A DNA stretch of 6,360 nucleotides from Burkholderiales bacterium. GTDB taxonomy: Bacteria; Pseudomonadota; Gammaproteobacteria; Burkholderiales; CAIKXV01. The position numbers were made by a program, and so were the translations under genes. This document shows, one piece after another, positions 1 to 6,250 of this stretch; position 1 is the stretch's first letter, and every line of letters starts with the position of its first letter. The stretch covers positions 1-6,360 of the forward strand of contig JAIENF010000533.1 in NCBI GenBank assembly GCA_019751575.1, in the 5' to 3' direction. The notes under the pieces were generated by a model. It worked only from the letters and a program-made list of their open reading frames with translations. It ran no database searches and had not been told where the DNA came from.

Positions 1-1
1 G

Positions 2-106
2 GGCTTCGAGCCGGTCGGAAGTTCGCCGGCCGAATTCGCGGCGTACATCCAGTCGCAGATCGAGACGTGGGCGAAGGTGATCCGGGCGGCGGGCCTGCGG
101 CCGTAG
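2..106 (+). CDS. TTT/Bug-family solute receptor (TctC-like), C-terminal fragment cut by window edge
   Basis: Only the last 34 codons are present; the gene begins before the window. The reading frame starting at base 2 gives GFEPVGSSPAEFAAYIQSQ, then a segment with ETWAKVIRAAGLRP, ending at TAG. This is the classic C-terminus of the Bug (tripartite tricarboxylate transporter receptor) family: a Gly-x-x-Pro turn, a 'spaEFaayi' helix start, and a Trp-Ala-Lys-Val-Ile-Arg-Ala-Ala-Gly ending. The complete second family member in this window (3095-4075) has the equivalent pieces (GGFEPDGRSPADFARFVKAE). Full-length members are about 320-residue periplasmic proteins that bind small carboxylates for TTT-type uptake. 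The ligand cannot be read from this fragment. It converges on the DUF1993 gene with a 19-bp gap and no obvious terminator. Confidence 0.85.
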   Translation, partial: GFEPVGSSPAEFAAYIQSQIETWAKVIRAAGLRP

Positions 107-125
107 GTTGGTCGATCCGCGCCGG

Positions 126-632
126 TCAGCCGCGTCCGATGAAGTCGCTCTTGCCGATCGCCACCCCGTTGTGGCGCAGCAGGTTGTACGCCGTCGTGTA
201 GTGGAAGTAGAAGTTCGGCAGGATGAAGCCGAGCAGGTAGGCCTGGCCCTTCATGTCGATCGGGAACTTGCCCATCATGTACGAGACCTGGGTGTCTTCC
301 TTGCCATCGATCTGCGCGGCGGTGAAGGTCTCGATGTAGGCGATGGTCTTGTCCACGCGCGCCTTCAGGTCGGCGAACGACTGCTCGGTATCGTCGAACT
401 TCGGCGGTTCCGTCCCGGCGAGGCGGCCGACCCCGGCCTTGGCGAAATCGGCGGCCACCTGCACCTGCTTCGTGAAGGCGAACATGTCGGGGAACAGGCG
501 CGCCTGCAGCAGCGCCGGCTCGGTGATGTTGTGGGCGGCGCAGTGGGTCGCGGCCTTCTCGAGGATGGCCGAGAGATTGGCGAGGTTGCGCTTGAAGACC
601 GGGACGGAGGCGGCGTACATCGAGATCGTCAT
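126..632 (-). CDS. DUF1993 family protein (DinB-like helical bundle)
   Basis: A 168-residue protein starting MTISMYAASVPVFKRNLANL. The start MTISMY..S.pvf, the 'LlqaRLfPDMFaFtkQVq.AaDfaK' segment (about residues 60-86), a central 'FADLKARVDKTIAYIETF' helix and the C-terminal 'yLlgFilPNFyFHyTTAYnlLRhnGVaiGKsDFiG' block (about 133-166) together identify the DUF1993 family. Its members are about 170-residue, mostly helical proteins related in fold to DinB/YfiT. Biochemical function is unknown. No signal peptide or membrane segment is seen, so it should be cytoplasmic. The start is well supported: AAGGAG lies at 642-647 (minus strand), 9 bases before the ATG. It is divergent from the methyltransferase gene across 140 bp and probably monocistronic. 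Confidence is high for the family; no function is claimed. Confidence 0.9.
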   Translation of the reverse strand: MTISMYAASVPVFKRNLANLSAILEKAATHCAAHNITEPALLQARLFPDMFAFTKQVQVAADFAKAGVGRLAGTEPPKFDDTEQSFADLKARVDKTIAYIETFTAAQIDGKEDTQVSYMMGKFPIDMKGQAYLLGFILPNFYFHYTTAYNLLRHNGVAIGKSDFIGRG

Positions 633-641
633 GGGGTGGGG

Positions 642-647
642 CTCCTT
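642..647 (-). promoter_or_regulatory. Shine-Dalgarno of the DUF1993 gene
   Basis: On the minus strand this reads AAGGAG, 9 bases upstream of the ATG at 632-630. It is one of only two strong ribosome binding sites in the window, and it fixes the DUF1993 start codon. Confidence 0.75.
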
Positions 648-698
648 GTGGGTTGGATGGAAGTTCGCCGGCGGGCCGGCAGCGCCGATCCTTGTGGC

Positions 699-726
699 TT
701 GGCCATTGCGTCGGGCGGAGTATAGG
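699..726 (+). promoter_or_regulatory. Candidate sigma70-type promoter for the RNA methyltransferase gene
   Basis: TTGGCC (699-704) and TATAGG (721-726) are separated by 16 bp. Each matches the -35/-10 consensus at four of six positions, inside otherwise GC-rich sequence. Transcription would begin near 733, giving a leader of about 40 bases. This competes with the extended -10 nearer the start codon (758-766). Judged by eye; no scoring was possible. Confidence 0.3.
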
Positions 727-757
727 CGGGCGCCGTCGCCGCGTGCGGCTCGCTGGT

Positions 758-766
758 TGCTATCAT
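758..766 (+). promoter_or_regulatory. Candidate extended -10 promoter (TGCTATCAT), possibly giving a leaderless mRNA
   Basis: TG-C-TATCAT has the TGn extension directly before a -10 box matching TATAAT at five of six positions. The expected +1, about 7 bases past the box, falls on the A of the ATG at 773. No -35 box is visible at the normal distance and no Shine-Dalgarno precedes the ATG, which fits an extended -10 promoter and leaderless translation. The call is inference from spacing and consensus only. Confidence 0.35.
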
Positions 767-772
767 CCCCCG

Positions 773-1618
773 ATGAGTGATGTCATCCAGATCACGTCGC
801 GGGCGAACCCGACGTTCCAGCGGTTACGCCGGCTGGCCACTGAACCGCGCGAGCGGACCCGTTCCAACCGCACGCTGCTCGAGGGTGACCACCTGATCGG
901 TGCCTGGCTCGACCGCGACCATCCGGTCGCCACGCTCGCGGTCGATGCGGCGGCGCTCGACACGCCCTCTCGCTGGCCGGGCGTGAGCCGCGTGCTCGAC
1001 GAGGCCCGTGCGCGCGAGATCGAGGTGCTGGCGTTTCCGGCGTCGTTGCTCGACCAGTTGTCCGGCCTCGATTCCCCGTCGCGGCTGGTGGCCGAGATAA
1101 TGCCGCGCGACGGCGACCTCGCCGCGATGCGCGGGCAGGACGTGGTGCTGCTCGACCGTCTGCAGGATCCCGGCAATGTCGGCGCCATCCTGCGCACCTG
1201 CGCTGCCGCCGGCGTGCGCCACGCGGTGGCCGGTCCGGGCACCGCCGCGTTGTGGTCGCCGAAGGTGATGCGTGCCGCCATGGGCGCGCATGCGCTGCTC
1301 AACCTGGCCAGCGTCGACGACCTCGCCGCCTGCTGCCGCGCGCTCGGCGTGCCGCTGTACGGCACGTCGTCGCATGCGATGGGCACGCTCGACGCGGTCG
1401 ACCTCAAGCCACGCTGTGCCTGGGTGTTCGGGCATGAAGGCGCCGGGCTGGGCGAGGCGGTCGAGGCCGCCGTCGCCGACTGCGGCGCGCTGGTGGCGAT
1501 CGACCAGGCCTCCGACGTCGAATCGCTGAACGTCGCTGCCGCCGCAGCCGTTTGCCTGTTCGAGATGCGCCGCCAGCGCCGGGCCGCGGCCGGCTGCCGA
1601 TCCGGCATCGACTGCTAG
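773..1618 (+). CDS. TrmH/SpoU family RNA 2'-O-ribose methyltransferase
   Basis: A 281-residue SPOUT-class methyltransferase that should transfer methyl from S-adenosylmethionine to a ribose 2'-hydroxyl in rRNA or tRNA. The N-terminal part (about 1-115; ITSRANPTFQRLRRLATEPR, then RTLLEGDHLI) is the SpoU substrate-binding domain typical of RlmB/TsnR-like enzymes. The catalytic SpoU domain has all three motifs: motif 1 DPGNVGAILRTCAAAG (132-147, conserved Asn and Arg), motif 2 FGHEGAGL (219-226) and motif 3 ESLNVAAAAAV (250-260), which form the trefoil-knot cofactor site. Length is normal. The frame is open back to 653, but the ATG at 773 is preferred because family similarity begins at once after it and a -10-like box lies just upstream; translation from further upstream gives low-complexity Arg/Gly sequence. 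No clear Shine-Dalgarno. The dehydratase gene follows after 33 bp, so they may be co-transcribed, though the functions look unrelated. The RNA target is not identifiable from sequence. Confidence 0.93.
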   Translation: MSDVIQITSRANPTFQRLRRLATEPRERTRSNRTLLEGDHLIGAWLDRDHPVATLAVDAAALDTPSRWPGVSRVLDEARAREIEVLAFPASLLDQLSGLDSPSRLVAEIMPRDGDLAAMRGQDVVLLDRLQDPGNVGAILRTCAAAGVRHAVAGPGTAALWSPKVMRAAMGAHALLNLASVDDLAACCRALGVPLYGTSSHAMGTLDAVDLKPRCAWVFGHEGAGLGEAVEAAVADCGALVAIDQASDVESLNVAAAAAVCLFEMRRQRRAAAGCRSGIDC

Positions 1619-1651
1619 ACCGACCCGCCAACCTCACACGGAATCCACGCC

Positions 1652-2813
1652 ATGCGCATCACAGACATCCGCGAAGTCGCCGTGCCGCTCAAGTCCACCC
1701 TGCGCAACGCCGTGTTCGACTTCAGCGAGATGACCACCTCCGTGGTCGCCGTGCACACGGACCAGGTGCGCGATGGCCGGCCGGTGGTCGGCTATTCGTT
1801 CAACTCGACCGGCCGCTACGCCTGCGGTGCCCAGATGCGCGACCGCTTCATCCCGCGCATCCTGAAGGCCGAGCCGGCTTCGCTGCTCGACGCGTCCGGC
1901 CGAAACATCGATCCGGCGAAGGTGCTTGCGGTGATGATGCAACGCGAGAAGCCCGGCGGCCATACCGAGCGCTCGGTCGCGATCGGCACCATCGAGGTCG
2001 CCGTCTGGGATGCCGTGGCCAAGCTCGAGGAAAAGCCATTGCACCGGGTGCTCGCCGAGCGCTACAGCGGTGGCGCGGTGCTGCAGAAGATCCCGTGCTA
2101 CGTCGGTGGTGGCTGGTACGAGCCGGGCAAGGGCATCCCCGAACTGCTGGACGAGATCCGGATGAAGTTCGACCAGGGCTACGACGTGATGAAGATCAAG
2201 GTCGGTGGCGCTCCGCTCGAAGAGGACATCCGGCGGGTCGAGGCCGCGCTGGAACTGGTCGGCGACCCGAAGCGCCTGGCCGTCGATGCCAACGCCGGCT
2301 TCGACCGCAGCCGTTCGCTCGCCTATGCGAAGGCGCTCGGGCGCTACCAGCTGAAGTGGTTCGAGGAGCCGACCGATCCGCTCGACTACGCGTTGCTGTC
2401 CGAGTTCTCCGCGACCTATGGTTCCGCGATCGGCACCGGGGAGAACCTCTTCTCCACCCAGGACATCGAGAACCTGATCCGCTTCGGCGGCCTGCAGGGC
2501 GAGCGCGACTTCATCCAGATCGACGTGCCGCAGAGCTACGGCATCGTCCAGTTCGCGCGCACGCTCGAGATGATGAAGGCCCATGGCTGGAGCCGCAGCC
2601 GGGTCTTTCCGCACGGCGGCAACCAGATGACGCTGCATATCGTCGGCGGCTTCGGGCTGGGCGGCTGCGAGGCCTATCCGGGCGTGTTCGGTGCGTTCGC
2701 CGGTTTCGCCGACGATGCGAAGGTCGAGGCAGGGTGGTTGCAGTTGCCCGACCGACCCGGCATCGGCTTCGAGGCGCAGGATGCGTTGTACGCGATCATG
2801 AAGCAGATGGGTT

Positions 2814-2815
<2 letters not shown>
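1652..2815 (+). CDS. Enolase-superfamily acid-sugar dehydratase, D-tartrate dehydratase (TarD)-like
   Basis: A 387-residue cytoplasmic Mg-dependent enzyme of the mandelate racemase/muconate lactonizing group. The N-terminal capping domain (about 1-130) carries VVGYSFNSTGRY (45-56) and EKPGGHTERSVAIGTI (99-114). The barrel domain follows, with KIKVGGAPLEED (181-192, catalytic Lys183), AVDANAGF (metal ligand Asp212), WFEEPTDPLDYAL (Glu238), GTGENLFS (Glu264) and FPHGGNQMTLH (catalytic His321). From memory of the family, Bradyrhizobium japonicum TarD has Lys184, Asp213, Glu239, Glu265 and His322: the same set, offset by one. Surrounding blocks (GLGGCEAYP, PDRPGIGFE) also match. D-tartrate dehydration to oxaloacetate is therefore the best prediction, but a related acid sugar remains possible. 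A weak GGAAT-type ribosome site lies 8-9 bases before the ATG. The last 12 codons, including the stop, are duplicated exactly at 6251-6287. An upstream partial Bug receptor could supply carboxylate substrates, but that is conjecture. Confidence 0.9.

Positions 2816-2820
<5 letters not shown>
2779..2820. repeat. 42-bp direct repeat, copy 1 (3' end of the dehydratase gene)
   Basis: Bases 2779-2820 are identical over 42 positions to 6251-6292. The repeat covers the codons for (D)ALYAIMKQMG, the TGA stop and five further bases (GACCC). Identity ends abruptly on the left (A at 2778 against C at 6250). On the right, similarity continues imperfectly through a GAGACCC-based tandem repeat in both copies. 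This copy lies inside the complete gene; the other does not. Confidence 0.95.
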
Positions 2821-3021
<201 letters not shown>

Positions 3022-3094
3022 CGCTCGCCGCATTGCCTTCTGCAGAACGCGTTGCCCGAGTCAAGGAGGTCGTGGCGTGTCCCGCGCGTCAGCG

Positions 3095-4075
3095 TTACTT
3101 CAGCTCTATCTTCGCATTCCTGAGCACTTCGCCGAAACGCTGCCACTCCGCCTTCACGAAGCGCGCGAAGTCCGCAGGCGACCGGCCATCGGGTTCGAAT
3201 CCGCCGGTCGTGAGGACCTTGGCGACCTCGGGGCTCTGCACGGCCTTCCTCACCTCTTCAGCGAGCACCGCAATTGCTTTCTGCGGGGTGCCGGCAGGAA
3301 CGAACCAGCCTACCCAGGTGCCCATGATGACGCAATCCTCGACTCCGGCTTCCTTCATCGTCGGAACATTCGGAAACTCCTTCGAGCGCTCCGACCCGGT
3401 GAAGGCGATGGGCCGCACTCTCCCGTTCTGTACGTACGGAAACACGGTAGGTGGAGACAGCATCATCAGATCGACCTCACCCGCGGCGATTGCTGCGAGC
3501 GCCGGCGCGCTGCCCTTGTAAGGCACATGCAGGAGCGGTGTGGCTGCTTTCATTGCAAAGATCTCGGACGCGACATGCAGCGCGTTGCCGATGCCGGGCG
3601 TGCCGTAAGTGAGGCGCTTGTCACCTCGCTTTTTCGCGAGTGCGATCAGCTCGCTTACGGACTTGACCGGCAGTTCTTGGCGCACCACGAGAAGGTAGCC
3701 CTGGCCGACGCCGATGTTCGTGACCGGAACGAAGTCCTTCTGAAGATCGTACGGCACGTCCTTGCTCAACAGTGCATTCAGCACGAGCGAGGGCGATACG
3801 TTGAGCACGGTGTAGCCGTCGGGCGTCGCCCGCGCCACTACCGCCGAGCCAATCGCGCTGTTGGCGCCCGGCCGGTTGTCGACGATGAAGCGCACGCCGG
3901 ATTGCTTCGTGATCTGCGCGGTGACAACGCGGGCGAGCGTATCGACAGTACCGCCGGCGTCGAACGGTACGATGAGCCGGATCGGTTTGCTGGGGTAGCT
4001 CTGAGCTCCGGCGAAACTCGGCGCACCGACGACCAGGGCTGCGCCCAAAACATACTTGACCACACGTACTTGCAT
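3095..4075 (-). CDS. TTT/Bug-family periplasmic solute receptor (TctC-like), complete
   Basis: A 326-residue secreted binding protein starting MQVRVVKYVLGAALVVGAPS. Residues 1-24 form a signal peptide (basic start, hydrophobic core, AGA before Gln25). The mature protein begins with SYPSKPIRLIVPFDAGG (26-42), then FIVDNRPGANSAIGSAVVA (63-81), ATPDGYTVL (83-91), GTPGIGNALHVASEIF (158-173), VPYKGSAPAL (184-193), GEVDLMM (199-205) and GGFEPDGRSPADFARFV (291-307). These are the Bug landmarks in order, and the length is typical. It should bind an organic or aromatic acid in the periplasm and hand it to TctA/TctB-type membrane proteins, which are absent here, so it is an orphan receptor. The start at 4075 is chosen over an upstream in-frame ATG (4102) because AGGAGG lies 7 bases before it and the signal peptide begins there. 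Divergent from the FAD monooxygenase, suggesting a shared substrate pathway. Ligand unknown. Confidence 0.94.
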   Translation of the reverse strand: MQVRVVKYVLGAALVVGAPSFAGAQSYPSKPIRLIVPFDAGGTVDTLARVVTAQITKQSGVRFIVDNRPGANSAIGSAVVARATPDGYTVLNVSPSLVLNALLSKDVPYDLQKDFVPVTNIGVGQGYLLVVRQELPVKSVSELIALAKKRGDKRLTYGTPGIGNALHVASEIFAMKAATPLLHVPYKGSAPALAAIAAGEVDLMMLSPPTVFPYVQNGRVRPIAFTGSERSKEFPNVPTMKEAGVEDCVIMGTWVGWFVPAGTPQKAIAVLAEEVRKAVQSPEVAKVLTTGGFEPDGRSPADFARFVKAEWQRFGEVLRNAKIELK

Positions 4076-4082
4076 CGACGTT

Positions 4083-4088
4083 CCTCCT
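4083..4088 (-). promoter_or_regulatory. Shine-Dalgarno of the Bug receptor gene
   Basis: On the minus strand this reads AGGAGG, 7 bases before the ATG at 4075-4073. It selects MQVRVVKY as the N-terminus instead of the in-frame ATG nine codons upstream, which lies on the other side of this site. Confidence 0.85.
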
Positions 4089-4153
4089 GATAGCCCACAC
4101 ATTCGAAATCACAGATGCGGAAACTGACTCGTTCTCTTGGGTGACAGGCTAAA

Positions 4154-4159
4154 ATCATA
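4154..4159 (-). promoter_or_regulatory. Candidate -10 element for the Bug receptor gene
   Basis: The minus strand reads TATGAT, five of six matches to TATAAT, giving a predicted transcript start about 70 bases before the ATG. No good -35 lies 16-18 bp upstream (best is CTGCAA), so an activator may be required, or the match may be chance. Confidence 0.25.
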
Positions 4160-4316
4160 CGCTAGCAGCGATTGCTTGCAGCGACCCTGCCATTCCGAGC
4201 GCTGCGTGCAAGCGGCATCGGCATCGAGGCTATGGCATCACACTGTGCTGCGCGAGGAAACGGACGGGCATTTGTGTGCGGCTTCAGCCGTCGGGGGGCT
4301 GATCGGAACCCGTGCG

Positions 4317-4346
4317 TTGTCCAGGCTCGGATTCCAGCGGTAACAT
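4317..4346 (+). promoter_or_regulatory. Candidate promoter for the FAD monooxygenase gene
   Basis: TTGTCC (4317-4322) and TAACAT (4341-4346) are 18 bp apart, each with four of six consensus matches. This implies a leader of about 105 bases. It is the best pair I found in this spacer, but weak. Confidence 0.2.
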
Positions 4347-4457
4347 CGTCACTGATTGCCCGTATCGGCGCGGCATCCGGAGCCTTCACCATCCGGCTGA
4401 TGGCACCACCGGCGCGGGCGGGGTTTTCCTTGCACTTACCAAGCTAAGACGACAAAC

Positions 4458-5603
4458 ATGAAGATCGCGATTGTCGGAGGCGGTATCGGTGGGCTGACTA
4501 CCGCATTGGCCATGACTCAGGCAGGCTTCAGGGTAACGGTGTACGAGCGCGCGGCGCGACTCACCGATCAGGGTGCGGGAATCACGCTTGCGCCGAATGC
4601 GACACGAGTGCTCTACCATCTGGGCCTCGGGCCAGACCTCGAAGCGACCGCGGTCACGCCGCCGATGACTGAGTATCGGCACTACCGCACCGGTAGCGTC
4701 ATCTTCCGCATGATGACCAAGGATTTTCGCGAGCTCTATGGCGCGCCCTATTTGCGTCTGCATCGCTGGGATTTGCAGCATGCCCTGATCACGCGCCTGG
4801 CGCAGACGGCTCCGGATGCGCTGAGGTTCGGATCGTGCGTCGAGCGAATCGAGCCGCGCAAGAGCCAAGTGGAGTTGAGGTTCGCGGACGGTCGCTCGGA
4901 GATCGCGGATGTGGTGATCGCGGCCGACGGCATTCGCTCGACGATCCGCGAGGCGCTGTTCCATCCGGCGCCCCCGGTCTTTACGGGCTTCGTCGCCTGG
5001 CGAGGATTGGTCGCTACCGCCGACCTGCCTCCACACCTGTGCGAATCGGCAGTCGCCTTTGGCCAGGGCCGCCACATCAACAGGTATCTGGTCCGGCGCG
5101 GCGAGTTGCTGAATTTCGTGGCAGTTGCACACCGAAATCAGTGGGAAGAGGAGGGCTGGTTCATCCCGGCACCGCTGGACGAGTTCCTCGAGGAATTTTC
5201 CAGCTTCGACGAAGGCACCCGAACCATCATTTCCCGACCCGTGCTCGGCCAGGTGTTCAAGTGGGGCTTGTTTGGCCGTCCGTGGCTCGAGGAGTGGTCT
5301 TCCGGGCGCGTCGTGCTGCTCGGCGATGCAGCTCATCCAATGCTGCCGTTTCTGGGACAGGGCGCAGCCAATGCCATCGAAGACGCGATGATCCTTACGC
5401 GCTGCCTGAAATCCGAAGCCACACCCGAGCAGGCTTTTGCGCTTTATCAACGAACACGCGGACCTCGTGCGCGCGCCGCAACCGATGAGGCAGCAAAGCG
5501 CGGCGAGCGTTACCTGGGCGAGCCCAACGCGGAGAGCCTGAAAGGCAACGAGCCTGGAGCGGAATATGCCTACGACGCAGTCTCTGGGCCGCTTGGCGGA
5601 TGA
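4458..5603 (+). CDS. Class A FAD-dependent aromatic monooxygenase (salicylate / 3-hydroxybenzoate / 6-hydroxynicotinate hydroxylase-like)
   Basis: A 381-residue cytoplasmic flavoprotein hydroxylase that should use NAD(P)H and oxygen to hydroxylate an aromatic acid. It carries the three class A fingerprints: the GxGxxG dinucleotide loop GGGIGGLTTALAM (7-19) with VYER (28-31, Glu for the FAD ribose); the DG motif DVVIAADGIRSTIRE (151-165); and the GD motif VVLLGDAAHPMLPFLGQGAA (285-304), followed by NAIEDAMILTRCL. GAGITLAPNATRVLYHLGLG (39-58) and a C-terminal AYDAVSGPL (371-379) are typical of the salicylate hydroxylase and 6-hydroxynicotinate monooxygenase group. Length is normal and no lesion is visible. 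The ATG at 4458 is the only sensible start, as the flavin loop begins at residue 4; no strong ribosome site precedes it. GC content is visibly lower than in the dehydratase gene. The divergent Bug receptor may import its substrate. The ring substrate and position cannot be assigned from sequence alone. Confidence 0.92.
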   Translation: MKIAIVGGGIGGLTTALAMTQAGFRVTVYERAARLTDQGAGITLAPNATRVLYHLGLGPDLEATAVTPPMTEYRHYRTGSVIFRMMTKDFRELYGAPYLRLHRWDLQHALITRLAQTAPDALRFGSCVERIEPRKSQVELRFADGRSEIADVVIAADGIRSTIREALFHPAPPVFTGFVAWRGLVATADLPPHLCESAVAFGQGRHINRYLVRRGELLNFVAVAHRNQWEEEGWFIPAPLDEFLEEFSSFDEGTRTIISRPVLGQVFKWGLFGRPWLEEWSSGRVVLLGDAAHPMLPFLGQGAANAIEDAMILTRCLKSEATPEQAFALYQRTRGPRARAATDEAAKRGERYLGEPNAESLKGNEPGAEYAYDAVSGPLGG

Positions 5604-5676
5604 TTGCCTAGGGATTCCGGCCTCGCGATGCTTGGCAGCACGTCACCAGCGGCTCAGTAGCGAGCGTTAAGGCAAC

Positions 5677-5700
5677 GGGGGCGCGAAAGAACGCGTGCCC
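5677..5700 (+). terminator. Weak hairpin downstream of the monooxygenase gene (possible terminator)
   Basis: About 75 bases past the stop codon, GGGGGCGCG and CGCGTGCCC can pair around an AAAGAA loop, with a two-base bulge or a wobble pair. No T-run follows, so as an intrinsic terminator it is doubtful. It is the only stem-loop I found close behind the gene. Confidence 0.2.
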
Positions 5701-5714
5701 TGTACCCGCGAGGG

Positions 5715-5867
5715 TTACCCTGAGATGCGGGTTCCGGCCAACAAGAGACGGTCGTCAATGCCGCCGTGGATGTCTGCTTGTTGGCCAATGCTGCCGTTCC
5801 ACGGTCCGTCGTTCCGGTCTGCAATGAATTGGTTACCTGCCGTTCCGGCGTAAATCGATCCATATGA
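5715..5867 (-). pseudogene. Possible C-terminal remnant of an RTX-type calcium-binding repeat protein
   Basis: On the minus strand, a 50-codon frame ending in TAA reads SYGSIYAGTAGNQFIAD, then RNDGPWNGSIGQQADIHGG and IDDRLLLAGTRISG. Stretches such as IYAGTAGNQ and IHGGIDDRLLLAGT resemble eroded GGxGxDxLx nonapeptide repeats (expected forms IYAGTGNDQ and IHGGIGDDLLLAGTG) of hemolysin-type proteins. The frame stays open upstream, but that part is a Pro/Arg-rich shadow of the transposase remnant on the other strand. No start or ribosome site. The resemblance is by eye and short, and could be chance in a frame rich in Gly and Asp. Confidence 0.25.
5736..5786. repeat. Perfect 10-bp inverted repeat with 31-bp loop
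   Basis: GGCCAACAAG (5736-5745) is the exact reverse complement of CTTGTTGGCC (5777-5786). After a one-base bulge (5776), AGAC (5746-5749) pairs with GTCT (5772-5775), extending the stem to about 14 pairs. It does not fit the integron attC core consensus (GTTRRRY). Its role is unknown; an insertion-element end or a leftover structural site are options. Confidence 0.7.
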
Positions 5868-5900
5868 TCTTCGTCGATGGGGTCTAGGTGACCGACAGCG

Positions 5901-5920
5901 CCGGAACGCCGGTGTTCCGG
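5901..5920. repeat. Perfect 7-bp inverted repeat (compact hairpin)
   Basis: CCGGAAC (5901-5907) and GTTCCGG (5914-5920) flank a 6-base loop. It sits between the end of the RTX-like tail and the start of the transposase remnant, so it may mark a junction or an element end. No T-run follows. Confidence 0.6.
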
Positions 5921-5927
5921 GCGTTGG

Positions 5928-6074
5928 GCGCGCTGGCGGATCGCGGAGGGTCCGCGCGCGGGGCAGGTGCGCTACGTGCTCAAGACGCCCTGGCCCGACG
6001 GCACCACGCACAGGGTACTCGAGCCGATGGACTTCAATGCGTGGCTGGCGTCGCTGGTGCCTGTTTGCGCCTAG
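5928..6074 (+). pseudogene. C-terminal remnant of an IS91-family (Y2-type) transposase
   Basis: The frame from 5928 reads ARWRIAEGPRAGQV, then RYVLKTPWPDGTTHRVLEP and MDFNAWLASLVPVCA, then TAG. The 'VrY.LKTPwrDGTTHvvLEPmdFiarLAaLVPpPR' pattern is a strongly conserved block near the C-terminal part of IS91-like rolling-circle transposases (Y2_Tnp). Only about 48 codons remain. The catalytic tyrosines and zinc-binding N-terminus are absent, and the usual continuation after LVP (PPR...RYHGV) is replaced by VCA and a stop. No start codon or ribosome site belongs to it. It is a dead fragment of a mobile element, consistent with past transposition around the right edge of the cargo block. Confidence 0.75.
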
Positions 6075-6250
6075 GTAATGCTGACCCTCCCCTGGTCAAT
6101 TTTCGGCCGGCGCCAACAGCGCGCAATCACCCAGGGGTCCTCGATGCTCGCCACGATCTACAGTCATGCGCCGCAATGCGCGCACGCATCGATCGCGATG
6201 CCGACACCCGCTTTGGTCGCTGCGCCCAGCGCATCGCCACCTGGCATGGC
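6075..6250. other. Unassigned spacer between transposase remnant and repeat copy 2
   Basis: This 176-bp stretch holds no recognisable gene. At 6093-6121 it contains TGGTCAATTTTCGGCCGGCG followed by CCAACAGCG, which resembles sequence seen near the ends of some IS21-family elements, but only one copy is present. A plus-strand frame from 6078 runs through the stretch and joins repeat copy 2 in the dehydratase frame. Confidence 0.3.

Larger units (their letters stand above)
4076..4457. other. 382-bp divergent intergenic region between receptor and monooxygenase genes
   Basis: No gene was recognised here. Short open frames exist on both strands (for example 4172-4447 on +), but their translations resemble no family known to me and lack ribosome sites. 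The region holds the receptor's Shine-Dalgarno, a -10-like TATGAT on the minus strand (4154-4159), a weak promoter candidate on the plus strand (4317-4346) and a 7-bp inverted repeat, GCTTGCA (4174-4180) with TGCAAGC (4207-4213), that could be a regulator site. The length is generous for two promoters. A degraded regulator gene cannot be excluded. Confidence 0.5.

Noticed and set aside
17..672. 14-bp repeat GGAAGTTCGCCGGC at 17-30 and 659-672
   Set aside because: Short, GC-rich, one copy inside a coding region; compatible with chance in a GC-rich window and without flanking similarity.
653..772. Upstream extension of the methyltransferase reading frame (40 extra codons)
   Set aside because: The extension is Arg/Gly-rich without family similarity, has no ribosome site at its ATG and overlaps the divergent promoter region. 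The ATG at 773 fits the family N-terminus.
4076..4102. Longer N-terminus (MCGLSGGTS...) for the Bug receptor
   Set aside because: The AGGAGG site lies inside this extension, 7 bases before the ATG at 4075, and the signal peptide starts at that second Met.
5736..5786. Integron attC site
   Set aside because: The inverted repeat ends do not give GTTRRRY/RYYYAAC cores, and no integron integrase or cassette array is visible.
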